Shown in pieces: positions 22,080 to 34,869 of a DNA stretch of 64,000 nucleotides. The position numbers and the translations under genes are program-made. The notes under the pieces are model-generated. The model was given only the letters and a program-made list of their open reading frames with translations. It was not told the origin of the DNA and searched no databases. How positions within the stretch are numbered: position 1 is the first letter of the stretch; each line of letters starts with the position of its first letter. This stretch comes from Spongilla lacustris (Eukaryota > Porifera > Demospongiae > Spongillida > Spongillidae). The stretch covers positions 6,020,362 to 6,084,361 of the forward strand of contig OX442416.1 of assembly GCA_949361645.1 (NCBI GenBank), read 5' to 3'.

Positions 22080-24000
22080 AATTGTTAACTAAAGAGGCAT
22101 GAAACAGTTAACTGAGTGCATGAGACACACCAAACCTATATGTCACGTTATGCTATAAAGATAGTTTCACAACCTGCAATAGTGACTGGAACAGGGTCAA
22201 CTGAAACATCAGAGCAACTCCCTTACGAATGATATCGCTTCCATTTTGGTCTCAATGTAAGTTTACAATTTCGGGGCACTGATGGAATTCAAAATAGAAT
22301 AACTCTGCAACAGAACATGATCCAAAAGTGCTGTAAGATGATGCGCACTTTAGAACCTTCCTAAAATGATATTCTACTTTTCTTTGTGAATACATCTTTG
22401 AATACTAGTGGCAAAAGGGAGCACAGTTTGCCCTATTCCATCCACACAAAAATTGAATTATGCCCGTTCGCTTAGTACAGGAAAGGTAAAGCCTTTTTTT
22501 TGACGCACTCTACAGATGGTAAATAAGCATGTTATTCTAAAACTTATATTCTTAATCGCTTCTACCGACCACCAGAGGGAAAACAAGGCGTTGCATTGCA
22601 TACAGCGGCGATCAAAACACCAGAGCAACACGTTGCAGAGAGAAATCACATAATTCTTCGTTTTTGAAGGTTTTAAGCATTTTTTGATGATTTCCAACTC
22701 AACAGTACTCTCCTTTACTTCGTCAGTCTTAAAGAAATCACAAGCGAATCACGTGATGATAATTATTCATTTATGCATGTGAACAGATCACTGAAAACAT
22801 GTGTGAATGATTGCTTGGATAAGTGGGACCAATCAATTGAGTCAGTTGTATTTGCAATCTGGACAGTAGTATACAATACGAAGTTCCATATGGGAGAAAA
22901 GTTACTTTTCCATAGAACATACTATGAGGTCAGAATGTATAATTCCAGCAGATGACAGTTATAGTGATGAAATGCATCAACAAAGTCATCACATCAATCC
23001 AAGATAACACAACAGGTTGGTTTAATTTGAATGCAGCATTGTAACTCCAAAGGTTGACATGACATACAGTCATGCACGCATGGCCTATATATAACCAAGC
23101 CAGGAGATATAGATGATGATCTTAAGAGCAAAGGCAAAATTGATGCCAAATCACAAATATCAGTGGGAGACAAATTCTGGTATGGAATAGATGACATGAC
23201 AGCCAAAAGGAGGGAAAGCTCAAATTAAAATATTTGTGGCCTTGTACTGTGAGAACCATATCTGAGAAAGGGATACCTTTCAGTGCAGGTATTTTAATTG
23301 CATGAATGCAAGTTTAATTGATACAAGGTGGAAGTGATTAATAATGAAGAGAAGACAAACCAATCAATCAGGAACTGTTGCATAAAGAAGTATGTGGTAA
23401 AATCAAAAAGCTATAAAGTCCCTCTGGAAAATTCCATCCTACGTCAATATGAAAGGCAATGCTGTACGGATGGAGTATTAAATATTCTTTTCTTCAAAGA
23501 TTACATTCAAGGATACGGTTCAAATCTGTTATGAAAAGGGGTTTGCATGGCTTCCCATAAAGGATGAATTTGACAAATTATTCCATGTTAACCTTTTTTA
23601 TAATCAAGCAGGAATTTATAGGAACAATCTGTCAATGTATACCAAAATCTTTTTTTAAAAATACAGTTCATGCCAAGAACAGAAGAAAAAAGCATTACCA
23701 TCTGCGAATAACCATTACTATCAGCACTGCCTGAGGCAAAAAATCTGAAGCTATATGTAGATGGCCAATAAATAATACTGTACAACCACATGCATTACAT
23801 GAAAAACTGATATTGTAAATGAACTACTGTCATGTCTTTTTAAAAATTGTTTTCATTATATATTTTTTCAAGTGTATTCATTAATTTATTTGTCTACCTT
23901 CAGGGTTGCGATTTTAGTGACCGAAACAGTATAGTAACGTACATATACCTTCAGAATTGGTTTAATTACATGTATACAGTGGTTGTCAATGTCTTACCTC
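22080..24000. other. No gene recognised
   Basis: Intergenic DNA with several 60-80 codon frames lacking any recognised motif. A frame at 23328-23534 (lysine- and cysteine-rich) could not be supported. Confidence 0.4.
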
Positions 24001-24006
24001 CATTCT

Positions 24007-24153
24007 TTGAGGGAATTGAGTCTGCCTCCTCCCTTGGACTGTATTCCCTGGATATTAGTTCCCTAGGGAGTTGGGTCCGGGAGGAGACTGTATTTCCTAA
24101 GGGATAACAATCCCCTGGACTGAAAATTGCCCTGGACCATATACCCTATGACA
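24007..24153. mobile_element. Ginger1-like MITE, inverse of the 5105 copy
   Basis: It reads as the reverse complement of 5105-5272 with scattered differences and ends CCCTATGACA at 24153, followed by CCGG at 24154-24157. The left terminus is lost or degenerate. Confidence 0.6.
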
Positions 24154-24669
24154 CCGGGTAATTCTGGAACACGATCCGCTGGTATGATCGAAAAATCCTC
24201 ATCAGGCAGTACTACAGTACCATCTTCCAATGGTGTGAGTGCAGGCAACACGTCACAGAATGGGAGAAGGGTGGGAGGTGGTCAATATAGCCTAGCTGGT
24301 TGTACTCTTGCATGGTAATGGTAGTTATCCAACTGGGCATTCAAAGGCGATAATTCAGAAGAAAAGCAAAGCTTAACTTTCGACTCAAATCTGGTGTCCT
24401 TAACTATTATGCCTCTTCGGTTTCGGCAGAAGAACGGCGATGGAAGAAAGTAATAGCAGATAGCAGCAGAAGAAGAGCATCATCGCGTCATCACAAGCGC
24501 TAGCTGTCATGCATCTGCTGAAGGTAAGCATTGCGGTGATATATGTTGGAGCAGTCACTATAGAATGGCAGCTATCCTAGAAAAGATCCATTAGAAACTG
24601 TACACTGTAAATATATTTGAACGCAAAGTACGGTTGATAATAGATCCTGTTTTACTATCAAACTGCTGA

Positions 24670-24870
24670 TAATTATGTTCGCATTTGGGGAGATACAAAA
24701 CTCTGGACAAGGTTACCGATATTTCTGGGAAGATATGATTGATGATATATACGTCCGTTTGAAATCTTGTGATATCTGCCAGCGAGCTAATGACACCAAA
24801 TTTTCAAACTTTGATGCTGCTCTCCACCCTATATTAAGTTCTGTGGAGTCTAAGTGTGGAACCAGGTAGA
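24670..24870 (+). pseudogene. Integrase zinc-binding fragment
   Basis: The frame has YRYFWEDMIDDIYVRLKSCD followed by ICQRAN and later ALHPI. This is the second half of the HHCC zinc-binding domain before a Gypsy/Ginger integrase core (YYWxxMxxDI..YVxxCxxCQRxN...LHP). The DDE core does not follow, so only this fragment remains. It may belong with the Ginger-like terminus 0.5 kb upstream. Confidence 0.6.
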
Positions 24871-25735
24871 ATTGCAATTACATATTTTTTGTGTATGTGT
24901 CATGCAGCCCCCAAGTTATTACTTTTATTTTACATTTTGAAGTTACTTTTATTTTATAAGTTAGAAGGCTCAATATGCATTTCATGAGGGCAAATGAAAT
25001 AGCCATCCTCTCAGTTGGCTCCCTAAAGTCTATACTGATGGTTTGATACTTGAAAAGATGCAACTATGAGATGCCCGAAAACCCTAGCTGCAATGAGTGA
25101 TAGTTTCAAGTGAAGAAATACTCAACAGTCTTCCGCTGCAGGAAATAATCTCATCGCCCATCCAGGTAATATAATGGTTTTCTTGTTATTAAATGTATGT
25201 TTAAATGACACTGATTCTGTTTATGGCCAAGCAAGAGCATGATAGCATGAACGACATAAATCAATTTGGTCCCCTATATTTTGCAGATGACAATATGTGG
25301 ACGTACCCTTTATCTCATGCACTGGTTACCATATACCTAAACTTATTAAGGTTATGAAGCACTGGTTGGTTGCAAATGCATGCATTACAGATAGCATATC
25401 AGTATAATACTGGACACAAGCTTCTCCGAAGTGTCTATCCATTAGTCCATGGTCTGAAAGTAACCGCAATAGTGTTAACCTTTCGTGTGCATGGAACGAC
25501 AATCATTCATTAACTCGTTCTATATATGTGAGCCTGGAGTAGTATTTTTGACAGCATGAGTGGAAAGGATGGTTAAGGACCTTCCCACTGGAGCGAAGGA
25601 ACAAATAACATCACTGGTCTGTACTCCACTAATTCTGAGGGTTATGCATGTTAAAAGGCAAAAAGGTTCTAATAACTGCATGGCGTTTGCCACTACATTG
25701 TTACGCATGTTAGGTGGGTGTTTATACAATGCTCA

Positions 25736-25941
25736 GAGGGGGACAATATAGCCTAGGTTATAGTATCCGGGTGGGGGGACAGTTTCACCAGGGGGGGGGG
25801 GGGGGGGGGGGGACATTATATGCTAAGGTATATTGTCCGTGGGAGACAATATAGCCTAGGCTATATTGTCCGGGGGACATTATACCCTCGGCTATATTGT
25901 CCGGGGGGACAATATAACGGGGGACAATATATACTACGACA
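25736..25941. repeat. Ginger-like terminal array of GGACAATATA units
   Basis: At least five inverted units combine GGGGGACAATATA with TATATTGTCC and CCTAGG centres, interrupted by a 22-base G run (25791-25812). It ends ACTACGACACCAG, close to the GTGACA|CCGG end of other copies. It appears to be a non-autonomous element with a degenerate right terminus. Confidence 0.5.
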
Positions 25942-25944
25942 CCA

Positions 25945-28330
25945 GCTATCCTTGTCACTACACCTGTTCAACCCAAATAGACTTGACAGTGAGTGTAAAA
26001 ATTAAGCTCCAACCATGAATTACACTGTACAAAAATGAGCACTATCCAAACACATCTAGCAGTGTTGTAAAAGCACTACAACACATAGATGATATTGTGG
26101 ACGATACAATCATATTCATCACTGCACACACAATGCTAAATTTGAATTCACATATCTAATGTAAACTGTGAGCACCGGTGTCCACTGTGGACCAATATAG
26201 CGCTCCAAGTTTTTGGATAGTTTAAGCTCCACCTGTTAGAATCCAGTCAAATTTTGTCAGCATCATAATTACCGTTTTAAAATAGTTCATTCAAACCCAA
26301 ATAGGATATATGTTTACTATGCATTCTAACCTCCATGCGGTGGGATGATCTGCTGGTCTTATCAAATGGATCATCTAGGAAGTTGTATATAAGGTGTGTG
26401 TGGGGGACAAGCCATTTTATGGGGAAGAGTGGGCCAACGCTACTGAGTTAGGTTATGCAATTGGGTTAGTTAATTTAATCTTTGTGCTGGGAAGAAACAT
26501 GACTTGTGCTGTCATGTATCAATATTTAGTAACATGCTATTTATTAAAGCATGACTTACATGTAAGATTGATTTTTAAATCAACTACAGGTTAATTTTTT
26601 GGACCTTCCCTCCCAAAAAAGTACACATCTTTTTCCCTTACATACTTATGACTGCTTAGTAATTTACAATAGCATTTGATCATAAAAGGATTTAGAGTCA
26701 GCAAAAACAGTACACATAGACCTACACGTGTAGAATGGTTCTGCATCATACGTTTAAAAAAATCCCTACTCAGCGAGGGGGGGGGGCAAAAAACGAAGTG
26801 GAAGACACCATCCCCCAACTTTGAAGAGCTCATTGAGAGCATCACGAATATGCTATTCTTTTTTTCAGGGGGGTCTAGGAAAAAAAGTTATGAGGTATGA
26901 AAGTTAGAGGGGGGGAGGGGGGGTCTTGGCCAAAAAAATAAAAAAATAAAAAATTCATCACTTTTCTTAATTTTTTTTTTTGCACTTTAGCTCGCACTAC
27001 AGCAACATAATGATGGAATCATATTGTTTCTAGTGTTCATGGGTGTCCAATTCGTGCAAAGAGAGGGCTTAACTGCCTATCTAGTGCGATTGTAAGCTAT
27101 TTCGTCCTGGAAAGCATATTATCACGTGACTGAGACAAGATTCGTGGGCGTTGCCTTCATATAAGCGATGACATCAATTCACTACCCAGGCCAGTACACA
27201 GCCAAAAGTGTACATGACTGTACCAATAATGATAGCGCTTACAACCTGTAACGCTCATTGATACAATAATTGTATCAGTTTTACATGTTGTTACAATTCA
27301 TGACGGTACAACCTGTTACTTGTTTCTCCATATCAGCCACAATCATTCCTGATAAAAATTTATTGATACATGATGTAGCATCGCGTGATGCATTGCGTGC
27401 CCTTTTAAAGAGTTTATTTTATTTTAACAACCTCACTCCTGGGCCACAACAGCGTCGCGTAACTTAATGTCGCAGTCACTGAGCTTGAGAGGAGGAACGG
27501 TAAGTTAGTGACTCAGACTGAAGTGATGCATGTTTCATCCGACGAACTCCTCTAGGTCTAGGCCTAGCTACTGATTAGAGGAAGGAGTTATTACTTCACA
27601 CCTTCAACCGGTACAAATGAGGCAGTCAAGCCTCGCTAGAATGTCACGTCTTAGGGGCGTTTCTTTGGGTGCTATTAATACTCATCGCTGCTTTTAATAT
27701 ATATGGTAAAGGTCAGCGAGTCAGTCCTCAGAAACGCCCCTTGTCTACGACGCTGAAAGGGTATTTCTTGTCCCTACATTTGGCATCATCGGACCAGATC
27801 AAACACACCCCCACCTTCTTTGGATGCTAGAGATTTAGTAGACCCTACAGTTACCAGTCGGTCCCGATGCGTACTCTCGGTACCCGAGTAAATCGTTACG
27901 TCAGTACACATGTAAACACAGCTTTCTGATTGAAGCACATCAAGTTAATAGATAGTCACAGATGCATTTACATTACTTATGAATGATTGGTCTTCGCAAT
28001 GTCAATGACATCCAAGTATCGTTTATGCTTTCTAAGGATTGTGAATAGAAGACATAGGAAAGCGGACCCGTTATATCATTCTAGTGACATTTAACCCTTT
28101 CCTGAGCCTTCAGATATGTACGTACATGCTTATGCTTATATGCAATCTCAAATTGGCATATGTGATACAAGATCAGATGTTATACACTGCCTCAAATGCA
28201 TGGGCTATGAGAATACATATGATGACTGGATAAGCATAAGCTGGAGAATATGAATAATGAGTGCAAGAATTTTTGAGCGAGGATACAATTTGGTCAGCAG
28301 CTTATTAGTATTGTTCACTTTGTCTTTGTC
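25945..28330. other. No gene recognised
   Basis: Intergenic DNA with G-rich and A-rich short runs near 26.8-26.97 kb. No domain or convincing exon was seen. Confidence 0.4.
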
Positions 28331-28336
28331 TTACTT

Positions 28337-29396
28337 CAGTGTGCTTCAAAATCGTGCTCTCCAACGCCAAAATCAAGTTGTTCTTCCATAGGTTCTGACT
28401 CTACACCGGTAACATGGGATGGGGCAGTGCTATAGTTGTACAAATGGTCTGCATGGTAGTGCTCCTCCAGTACAGCAACTGGCGGTTGGCCCCCTTCATA
28501 ACGCCTGGACAGCCATTCCTCGAATGCTTTGTAGGTATTTTTCCTTGCATCACGTGTCCTCAGATACGTCTGCTATCAAAATGCACAACAGATTAATGTT
28601 AAACGATTGCATAGTATGCAAAAACATACCAAAAATGCAACGCTGTGTTCATACTGCAAACGTATAGCAGGATCATTCACTTTTAGGATAGCATCAAACT
28701 TTTCTACGAACTCATGTGTGGTATAATGCAGGTATGCTTCGCAAGGCCGAAGACCTAATAGCTGATGAACACAGCAATCATCATCACAATAACTAGATAA
28801 TTAATTAATTTAAATACCCTTCGTCTTTCTTCAGCTCTCAACATTGTAAGGTAGCCATTGCAGTACACAAGAGCCTTTTTAAGCTTGTAATTTTCCTTAT
28901 CATTCTTAAGGACCTTCACAATGGCATTCTATTGTACTATATAATTTTAGTGGCAACAATGATTTATAATAACCAACCCCAATATCCTCTTTGGCAGGAT
29001 TCCTTGAAACAGACTTGCAAAATAGAAGGGACACTTCTAAGCTTAATTCGGTCTATTACAAATATTATACATATAGTAAAACAAAATTTGTCACACAAAT
29101 TTACATAACCTTGTAGCCACTATCCTCAATAGTGAATCCTTTTTCATTCGCAGTTTTCACTGTGTTTGTCAACTTTTTGACTTCATCTTGTAATCCACAC
29201 AGCAATCCATTGAACTGGTGCAGCTGAGACTTCATTACTTTCACTTCTTCTTTATGAGCTATTGCTTCTTCTTTGATAGCCTTCAGTATGGGGTACAAAG
29301 GATGGGATTCAGCTGGCAGTACCGCGTTGGTGGCAGGGGTTGCACTGTTGATCTGCTGTGCAGCTAGTGGACGTTGTGGGGTTGAAATCCTGGAGC
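28337..29396 (-). CDS. Five-exon gene of unknown function, 5' end cut by Ginger1
   Basis: Minus-strand exons can be chained with GT-AG borders: about 29396-29112, 29062-28985, 28930-28826, 28766-28640 and 28572-28337, with a TGA stop at 28339-28337. The first exon reads ATPATNAVLPAESHPLYPIL and then a Lys/Glu-rich, probably coiled-coil stretch. Later exons give KNDKENYKLKKALVYCNGYL, LGLRPCEAYLHYTTHEFVEK and AFEEWLSRRYEGGQPPVAVL. I recognise no family. The 5' end runs into the Ginger1 target site at 29396, so the original start is either upstream in the interrupted sequence or supplied by the element's inverted repeat. It points away from the transposase gene at 35612, which before the insertion lay only tens of bases off. 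Confidence 0.5.
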
Positions 29397-29399
29397 CGG

Positions 29400-29580
29400 T
29401 GTCACGAAATAGTTTATCCCCCAATAATTTTACCCTCCCGGATGCTCTACTCCAGAATAATCAATCCTCCTGTGATAGATTATTCCGGAATAGATCATCC
29501 TCCCTTGGAATAGACTATTTCCCCATTCATGTGATAGATTATTCCGGAATAGATCATCCTCCCTTGGAATAGACTGTCAC
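29400..29580. repeat. Ginger1 left terminal inverted repeat
   Basis: TGTCACGAAATAGTTTATCC is followed by a 59-base unit with GATAGATTATTCCGGAATAG, present at about 29471 and again at about 29530. Confidence 0.8.
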
Positions 29581-29690
29581 CCCCATTCAAGTGTTTTGAA
29601 TAGACTCTTTCACGCACGATGAATAGTAATTTGTCCTGTACTTCGTGCCTGCATAGAAGCACTGCACTAGCTCTGAGATAGGGGTCATGC

Positions 29691-29698
29691 TATATAAA
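29691..29698 (+). promoter_or_regulatory. Probable TATA box of the Ginger1 transposase
   Basis: TATATAAA lies 83 bases upstream of the ATG at 29774 and inside the element, so the transposase gene carries its own promoter. Confidence 0.5.
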
Positions 29699-29773
29699 CT
29701 AAAAATGTTCATATCTTTTTGAAGTGACTGAAATAGAGATTGCTGTTACATTTCTAACGCACACGGTGCACTG

Positions 29774-32700
29774 ATGGAAACTGAAGAATACAATGATATA
29801 GTGCGGTTCCTTGAGAGCAAAAGTGATAAGCAAAGATCTTGGCCTCGAGCTGTGGAAGAGTCCAAAGACAAAGAGGCTAAAAGGGCATATCGTCAAAAAT
29901 GTGAAAGCTTTGCTACCTATGACGGTCTTTTGTTCAAACTTAAAAGGCGCAAAAAACCTGAAACTGGAGCATTGGCGTCTACACAGGCTACCGGTGCGCG
30001 CTTGCGGGACGAGCCCCAGGATGAACGATACAGGGTGGTAAAAATCGACGAAAAGATGCGGGTGCTTGAAAGTGTCCATAAAGATCCGGCAGGGGGTCAC
30101 TTTGGAATTCATAAAACGTAAGGCTAGCCAATGGTAACTGTATTTGAATCGTATATACTCTTATTCATTTACAGGCAAGAGAAGATAGCCGAGCGGTACT
30201 ATTGGAAAGGAATGACTAAGGATGTAGCAGAATATTGTGGTACTTGCCTAGTGTGTCAAAGGAGGAACAAAATGCCCAAGAAGACTGCAAGCCTACATCC
30301 GGTTGGTGTTCCTAATCGAGCGTTTGCACAATGGGGTATGGACCTAGTAGGTCCATTGTCAGGTGCAGTTGTCTGTTATCTAATGGTGCTGACAGAATAT
30401 CTAACCAAATGGCCAGAGGTATATTGCGTACCTAATAAGGAGGCAATAACTGTGTCTAGGTGTCTGAAGAAGCTAGTAGGAAGGTTTGGGGTACCAGAGA
30501 TAATCATATCAGACCAGGGACGAGAGTTTTGCAATGAGCTCAATGATAATTTTTGCAGTAGCTTAGGTATTGCTAGACACATCTGCACAGCATATCATCC
30601 CCAAAGCAACGGCCTCACAGAGCGATTTAACCAGACAATTTGTGCTTGCTTAAGTAAGTACTCAGAAGGTGGAAAGCTAAATTGGGAGGATGATCTAGAC
30701 CTTTTTTTGCTTGGTTATTGCTCATCCATACAATCATCTTCATTGTATTCTCCATTTGAACTTGTTTATGGTGTGAAAGCAAGGCTACCCATTGAATTAG
30801 ATCTTCCACCACATAAATTTCAAGCTGATAAAGATGATAACCCTATGGAAAAGTTAATGGTGAACTCAAAGTTGCTAGGTGAAAAACGTAGTGATGCTTG
30901 TGAAAACATTCACATAGCACAGGCCACCCAAAAAAGGCAGTACGACAGAAAACATTGCAGGCAAGAAGAGTTTGTAGTCGGAGATGAAGTCTGGTATGCC
31001 AATTCCAGACGAGATACAAGAAAGGGTGACAAACTATCCACCAAAAGGCTAGGGCCTGTTTTTGTTGCCAAAGCATGTGGGAAAAACACGTATAAGCTTA
31101 TTGGTCTTAAAAGGAAGTTTCATTCTGATCAATTAGTGAAGGTGAAGAGAGCTATTGCTGGTGACATAGTACTATCAGCTAAGACTGAGGTTGGCATTTG
31201 TGATGGTGCCCAGCACTCAGATGAAAAGGGCTCTATGCAGAAAGAGAAGAGAACCAGGAATACTGATGTGACACCTGATTGTGACAGTGCCCAAGAGTCA
31301 GCAAAAAAAGAAATCACTACTAAGGGATTTAAGATTCCAAAAGGGAAGAGGACTAAGGCTAGCAATGTGACACTATTAACAAAGCCTGTGTCAGAATGTG
31401 ATGGTGTTCTACAGCCAGTAATTGAAGAGGTTGCTGCTACAATTGAGGGATCTGACAAGGGAGAAAACTGCTCTGGGAGGGCCAAGACCAGTGATGTGGC
31501 ACCAACAACAAAGCTGGAGGGTAGCATGTCTAATTGTACTCAACAGTCAGCAGATGGAGAGGTGGTGGTTGTAAGAGGACAATCAATTCATGAAAGAACG
31601 GAAAGTAATGCTAAAGGGCAGATTGCTAAAGGTAAAGAAATGGTGTCGTTCAAGATAGGAGATCAGGTATTGTACAGCCTATCACATGGAAGCAACAGAA
31701 AGTATTCCAAACAGTATGGTCCTTCTGTGATATCTCAGATATGTGGCGGTGACATGTATTTACTTGCTGGTCTTAAGAGGAAGTATCGCAGCAACCAACT
31801 TCAAATAGTAAACATAACATCTCAAGTCAATAAAGTAATGTGCATTCTTATGCTGGTATACCAGTTCTAATCTGTTCATTTTTTCATGCCTACAGGAAAT
31901 GGAGTATGCAATTTGTAGCAGCAGAACATCAACTTGTGCAGTAACTACTGCCATTACACAAGACAGCTCAAAACAAAATGAAGAGCTGGTAGAAAAAAAA
32001 TCAGCCAAGGCATTACTCATCATGCCTACTGTAACAACAGCTTTGCATGAGCAGAGGCAGAAATCTGATACATTCAATGGTCATGCTGCACTAATCAAGA
32101 ATATTACAAAATTTGGCCTGCAGGTGTGCATAAATGTACCCTTAGATGGTAACTGCTTGTTTACAGCTGTTTGTGATCAACTGATGAGAGTGCTTGGAGA
32201 GCGCAAGCGACATTTGAGTCTACGAAAAGAAGTTGTTAACTACATGCAGCGCAATCCTTTAACAGTAAGTTTTAGCATGGCTACATAACTCTAATTGACA
32301 AACATGACTTTACAGCCTGAAGGGATTCCCTTCTTCAGCTTTATTGAGTCTTCTCAATCTTGGGAAATGTACCTATTGAAGATGGAAAGACCAGGAACAT
32401 GGGGTACCCATTTAGAGTTGCAGGCATTGTCCAATATGTTGGGTGTTACATTCTGTATAGTCACAAACAGCAGTGTTGAGGACCAATCGATTATTTGGCT
32501 ATATCCTATTTTGAATGGCATAACACAGATTGATGCTCCTGTACTAATTCTGGGCTGTGAATAGGAGTTTCACTACCATAGCTTAGTTCCCATCATGTCA
32601 GCAGATTCACATTTTCGATTGCCAAATAAACGATTCAGTAATGAAACCACTGCCAGCGGCAATAGCAAATTGATTAGCTACTGTGATGTAAATAAAGGTG

Positions 32701-34018
32701 AGACATGCATGTAAGATTTATTTCAATATTTGATTTGTTTCTCCTTATTTATTTAGATTCAAATGCAGAAGCAGCACAAAAGCAATCATATCATCTAAAT
32801 TCCACTGACAATACTGCTTCTCTTCCCTTAAGTTTGGAATGTGATGGTAAGACAAGTAAAATAAACAATACCTCATGCATGAGATCATATTGCACACATG
32901 AACTGCACCTGATGGTATTATTATTCTAAGAGCCAATGATAACAGCAAGGTCAGGAGCTGCTACAGTCAGAGTGTCCGAATATATTCAACTATTGAAGGG
33001 AGATTGCATAGGAGATAATGTATATATGTTTGTGCACTTGAACCCATGCAGTTCTAATAAATAAGCTTTCAATCCCTCTACATATAGGTCATAAACTTAT
33101 TTTTCCACATGCTTGAAAATGACAATGCAAAGGTTAGTAAGTCAGTTCTAAGGTATATGCTTGATGTAACCTTTTTGCCTAATATGTAGTTGTCTAACAC
33201 TACAATAAAATGCCTTAACTCCTTTGTGTTCACCATGCTATCTGAGAAGAATGGCTATTCCCTGCACCGGATTTCATCAATTTTTGAGGTAGTTTTGGTG
33301 TATAATAAAGCTTAAAGGCATAGCTTTAATCAACTCAGAACAAAAGCATCTTTGAATACAGCTTTATCCTAATGCCATGCAATATTCCAGGCCATTGGTT
33401 CCTTGCTGTAAGATTAGTTAGGTTTTTTCATGTTTTCTTATCATGTACCCTGTACTGAAATTTTAGGTGATTGAAGTACAGAAAGGAAAGGTGACATTTT
33501 ATGATTGAGTATTTGAAACCATTCAGGGCAATGCTGTTAGTGTGATAAGGTAATGCATTTGTTGATTTATGCATTTTTATGGATTATTTTTTTCCCTTCG
33601 GTTTGAAATGCAAAAGTAACTTCCTGCTGCTAGAGCATGAACGACAGCAGTGTGACAAAACAAGAGATAACTACATTTACAAGGAGGATGAATGGTTTTT
33701 TCATAAGGTAAGACACATTTAGGATATTTCATTTCTTAATCACTGCCCATTGGAAAGAATTCCATTCTCATACAGAACAACATGTATGATTGTGGTGTGT
33801 ATGTCTGCAAGGTGAACACTATTATGTAAATATAATGTAACTGCCTGTAAGCACATTCATTGCCTAGTTTGCAGAATGCATTGTAAGCAAGTTGGCTTTA
33901 AACTTTGTGGTAAGTAACTGATCATTGTATTGCAGTTACTACCGCTGCTGCGGTGATTCATTTTACAGACAGAGAGCATTCAGCTTCGCTCCTGGCTAGC
34001 AGTACAGCTGTTAGAATG
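29774..34018 (+). pseudogene. Ginger1 transposase: integrase, two GPY/F, OTU, Ulp1
   Basis: Exons: 29774-30117, 30175-31834, 31896-32264, 32316 onward, then about ten short exons to 34018. Domains in order: HHCC zinc finger (GGHFGIH, CGTCLVCQRR); DDE core with GMDLVGPL, ISDQGREF and NGLTERFNQ, with 35 residues between the last Asp and Glu; GPY/F module 1 (LGPVFVAKACGKNTYKL); an acidic linker; GPY/F module 2 (YGPSVISQICGGDMYLL); OTU protease (LDGNCLFTAV; His block EFHYHSL); Ulp1 C48 protease (VINLFFHMLEND; His in IPGHWFLAVIE, codon 33393; Asp in VTFYD, 33503; Cys in MYDCGVYVCK, codon 33791; then FAECIVSKLAL). Two nonsense codons interrupt otherwise open exons: TAG 32562-32564 between OTU ILGCE and EFHYHSL, and TGA 33506-33508 directly after the Ulp1 catalytic Asp. 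The integrase part is intact. OTU and Ulp1 might be separate proteins if the ATG at 32595 is used. Confidence 0.85.
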
Positions 34019-34078
34019 GTAGCTGCATATATGCAAAAAATAAATTGCCATTTAAAATGTGCCCACACACCTTTCAAG

Positions 34079-34860
34079 TTCATCAGTTCACATTAATGCC
34101 AAATCAGTACAGTCAGTTTTGTACCAAAATGTCACAGACATTTTGCCTGAGGTGAAAGCTACTATGGACAAGGTACGCATCCATTGACTGTAACTATGAT
34201 CTTTAGAAAAAATTATCACTACTTGCTCAGTTTAGCAAGAATGCTGTTTTCATACCTAATCATGAAGGAGTAGAGGGTTGGTGTTCTAGTACAGATTTCA
34301 GTTTGTAGTATGTCCTTACATCTTCATAACACACCTTTATAGCATCATATACATATAAGGACTTAATGCCCCAGTTTAATTCACCACTTCCTGAAGTCAG
34401 CCCAATTGATCCACTACCGGAGAGATGTAATTATGAAAAACGTGCGAAGAAATTAAGGCTGTGGAAGAAACCCATTCCATCATTTGTAGACAGGTACCAA
34501 AGTTGATGTGATGTATTGAACCATGCTGGCATGCATGTACATTTTCAGAGATCAGCATGTATCATTTACCTTTGTAATTGACTCATGCCACAAACATGTG
34601 GTAAGGGTGTAATGTTTTTAAAACCATGCACTTCTAACCATAACTTCTCCCATGTATAGGAGCATCTAAGGTCAATTTGTCGCAGATCTATTGATTCAAT
34701 CTTCTATAATGTTTACATTGATGGAAGACATGATGGGGTTTTTGAAAAACTTAACCCCAAGGAGTTGAAGTGTTTTTTTCGCAAATGGCCCATAATCAAC
34801 TGTGATGTAGTAGGTTATAAAAATGTACCATGCATGCATAGACTTGATAAGCTTATCGAT
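34079..34860 (+). other. Further probable exons of the Ginger1 gene, unknown domain
   Basis: Open blocks with splice-like borders follow the Ulp1 domain. At 34079-34171 is QNVTDILPEVKATMDK. At about 34343-34493 is PLPERCNYEKRAKKLRLWKK. At about 34659-34830 is RRSIDSIFYNVYIDGRHDGV and then a Phe/Lys-rich part. I do not recognise these. They lie inside the element and in its orientation, so they are probably its 3' exons or a second gene. Confidence 0.4.
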
Positions 34861-34869
34861 ATTCATAGG

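Noticed and set aside
29774..31834. Gypsy LTR retrotransposon
   Set aside because: Only integrase is present; no gag, protease of retroviral type, reverse transcriptase, RNase H or LTRs. Ends, CCGG duplication and OTU/Ulp1 domains fit Ginger1.
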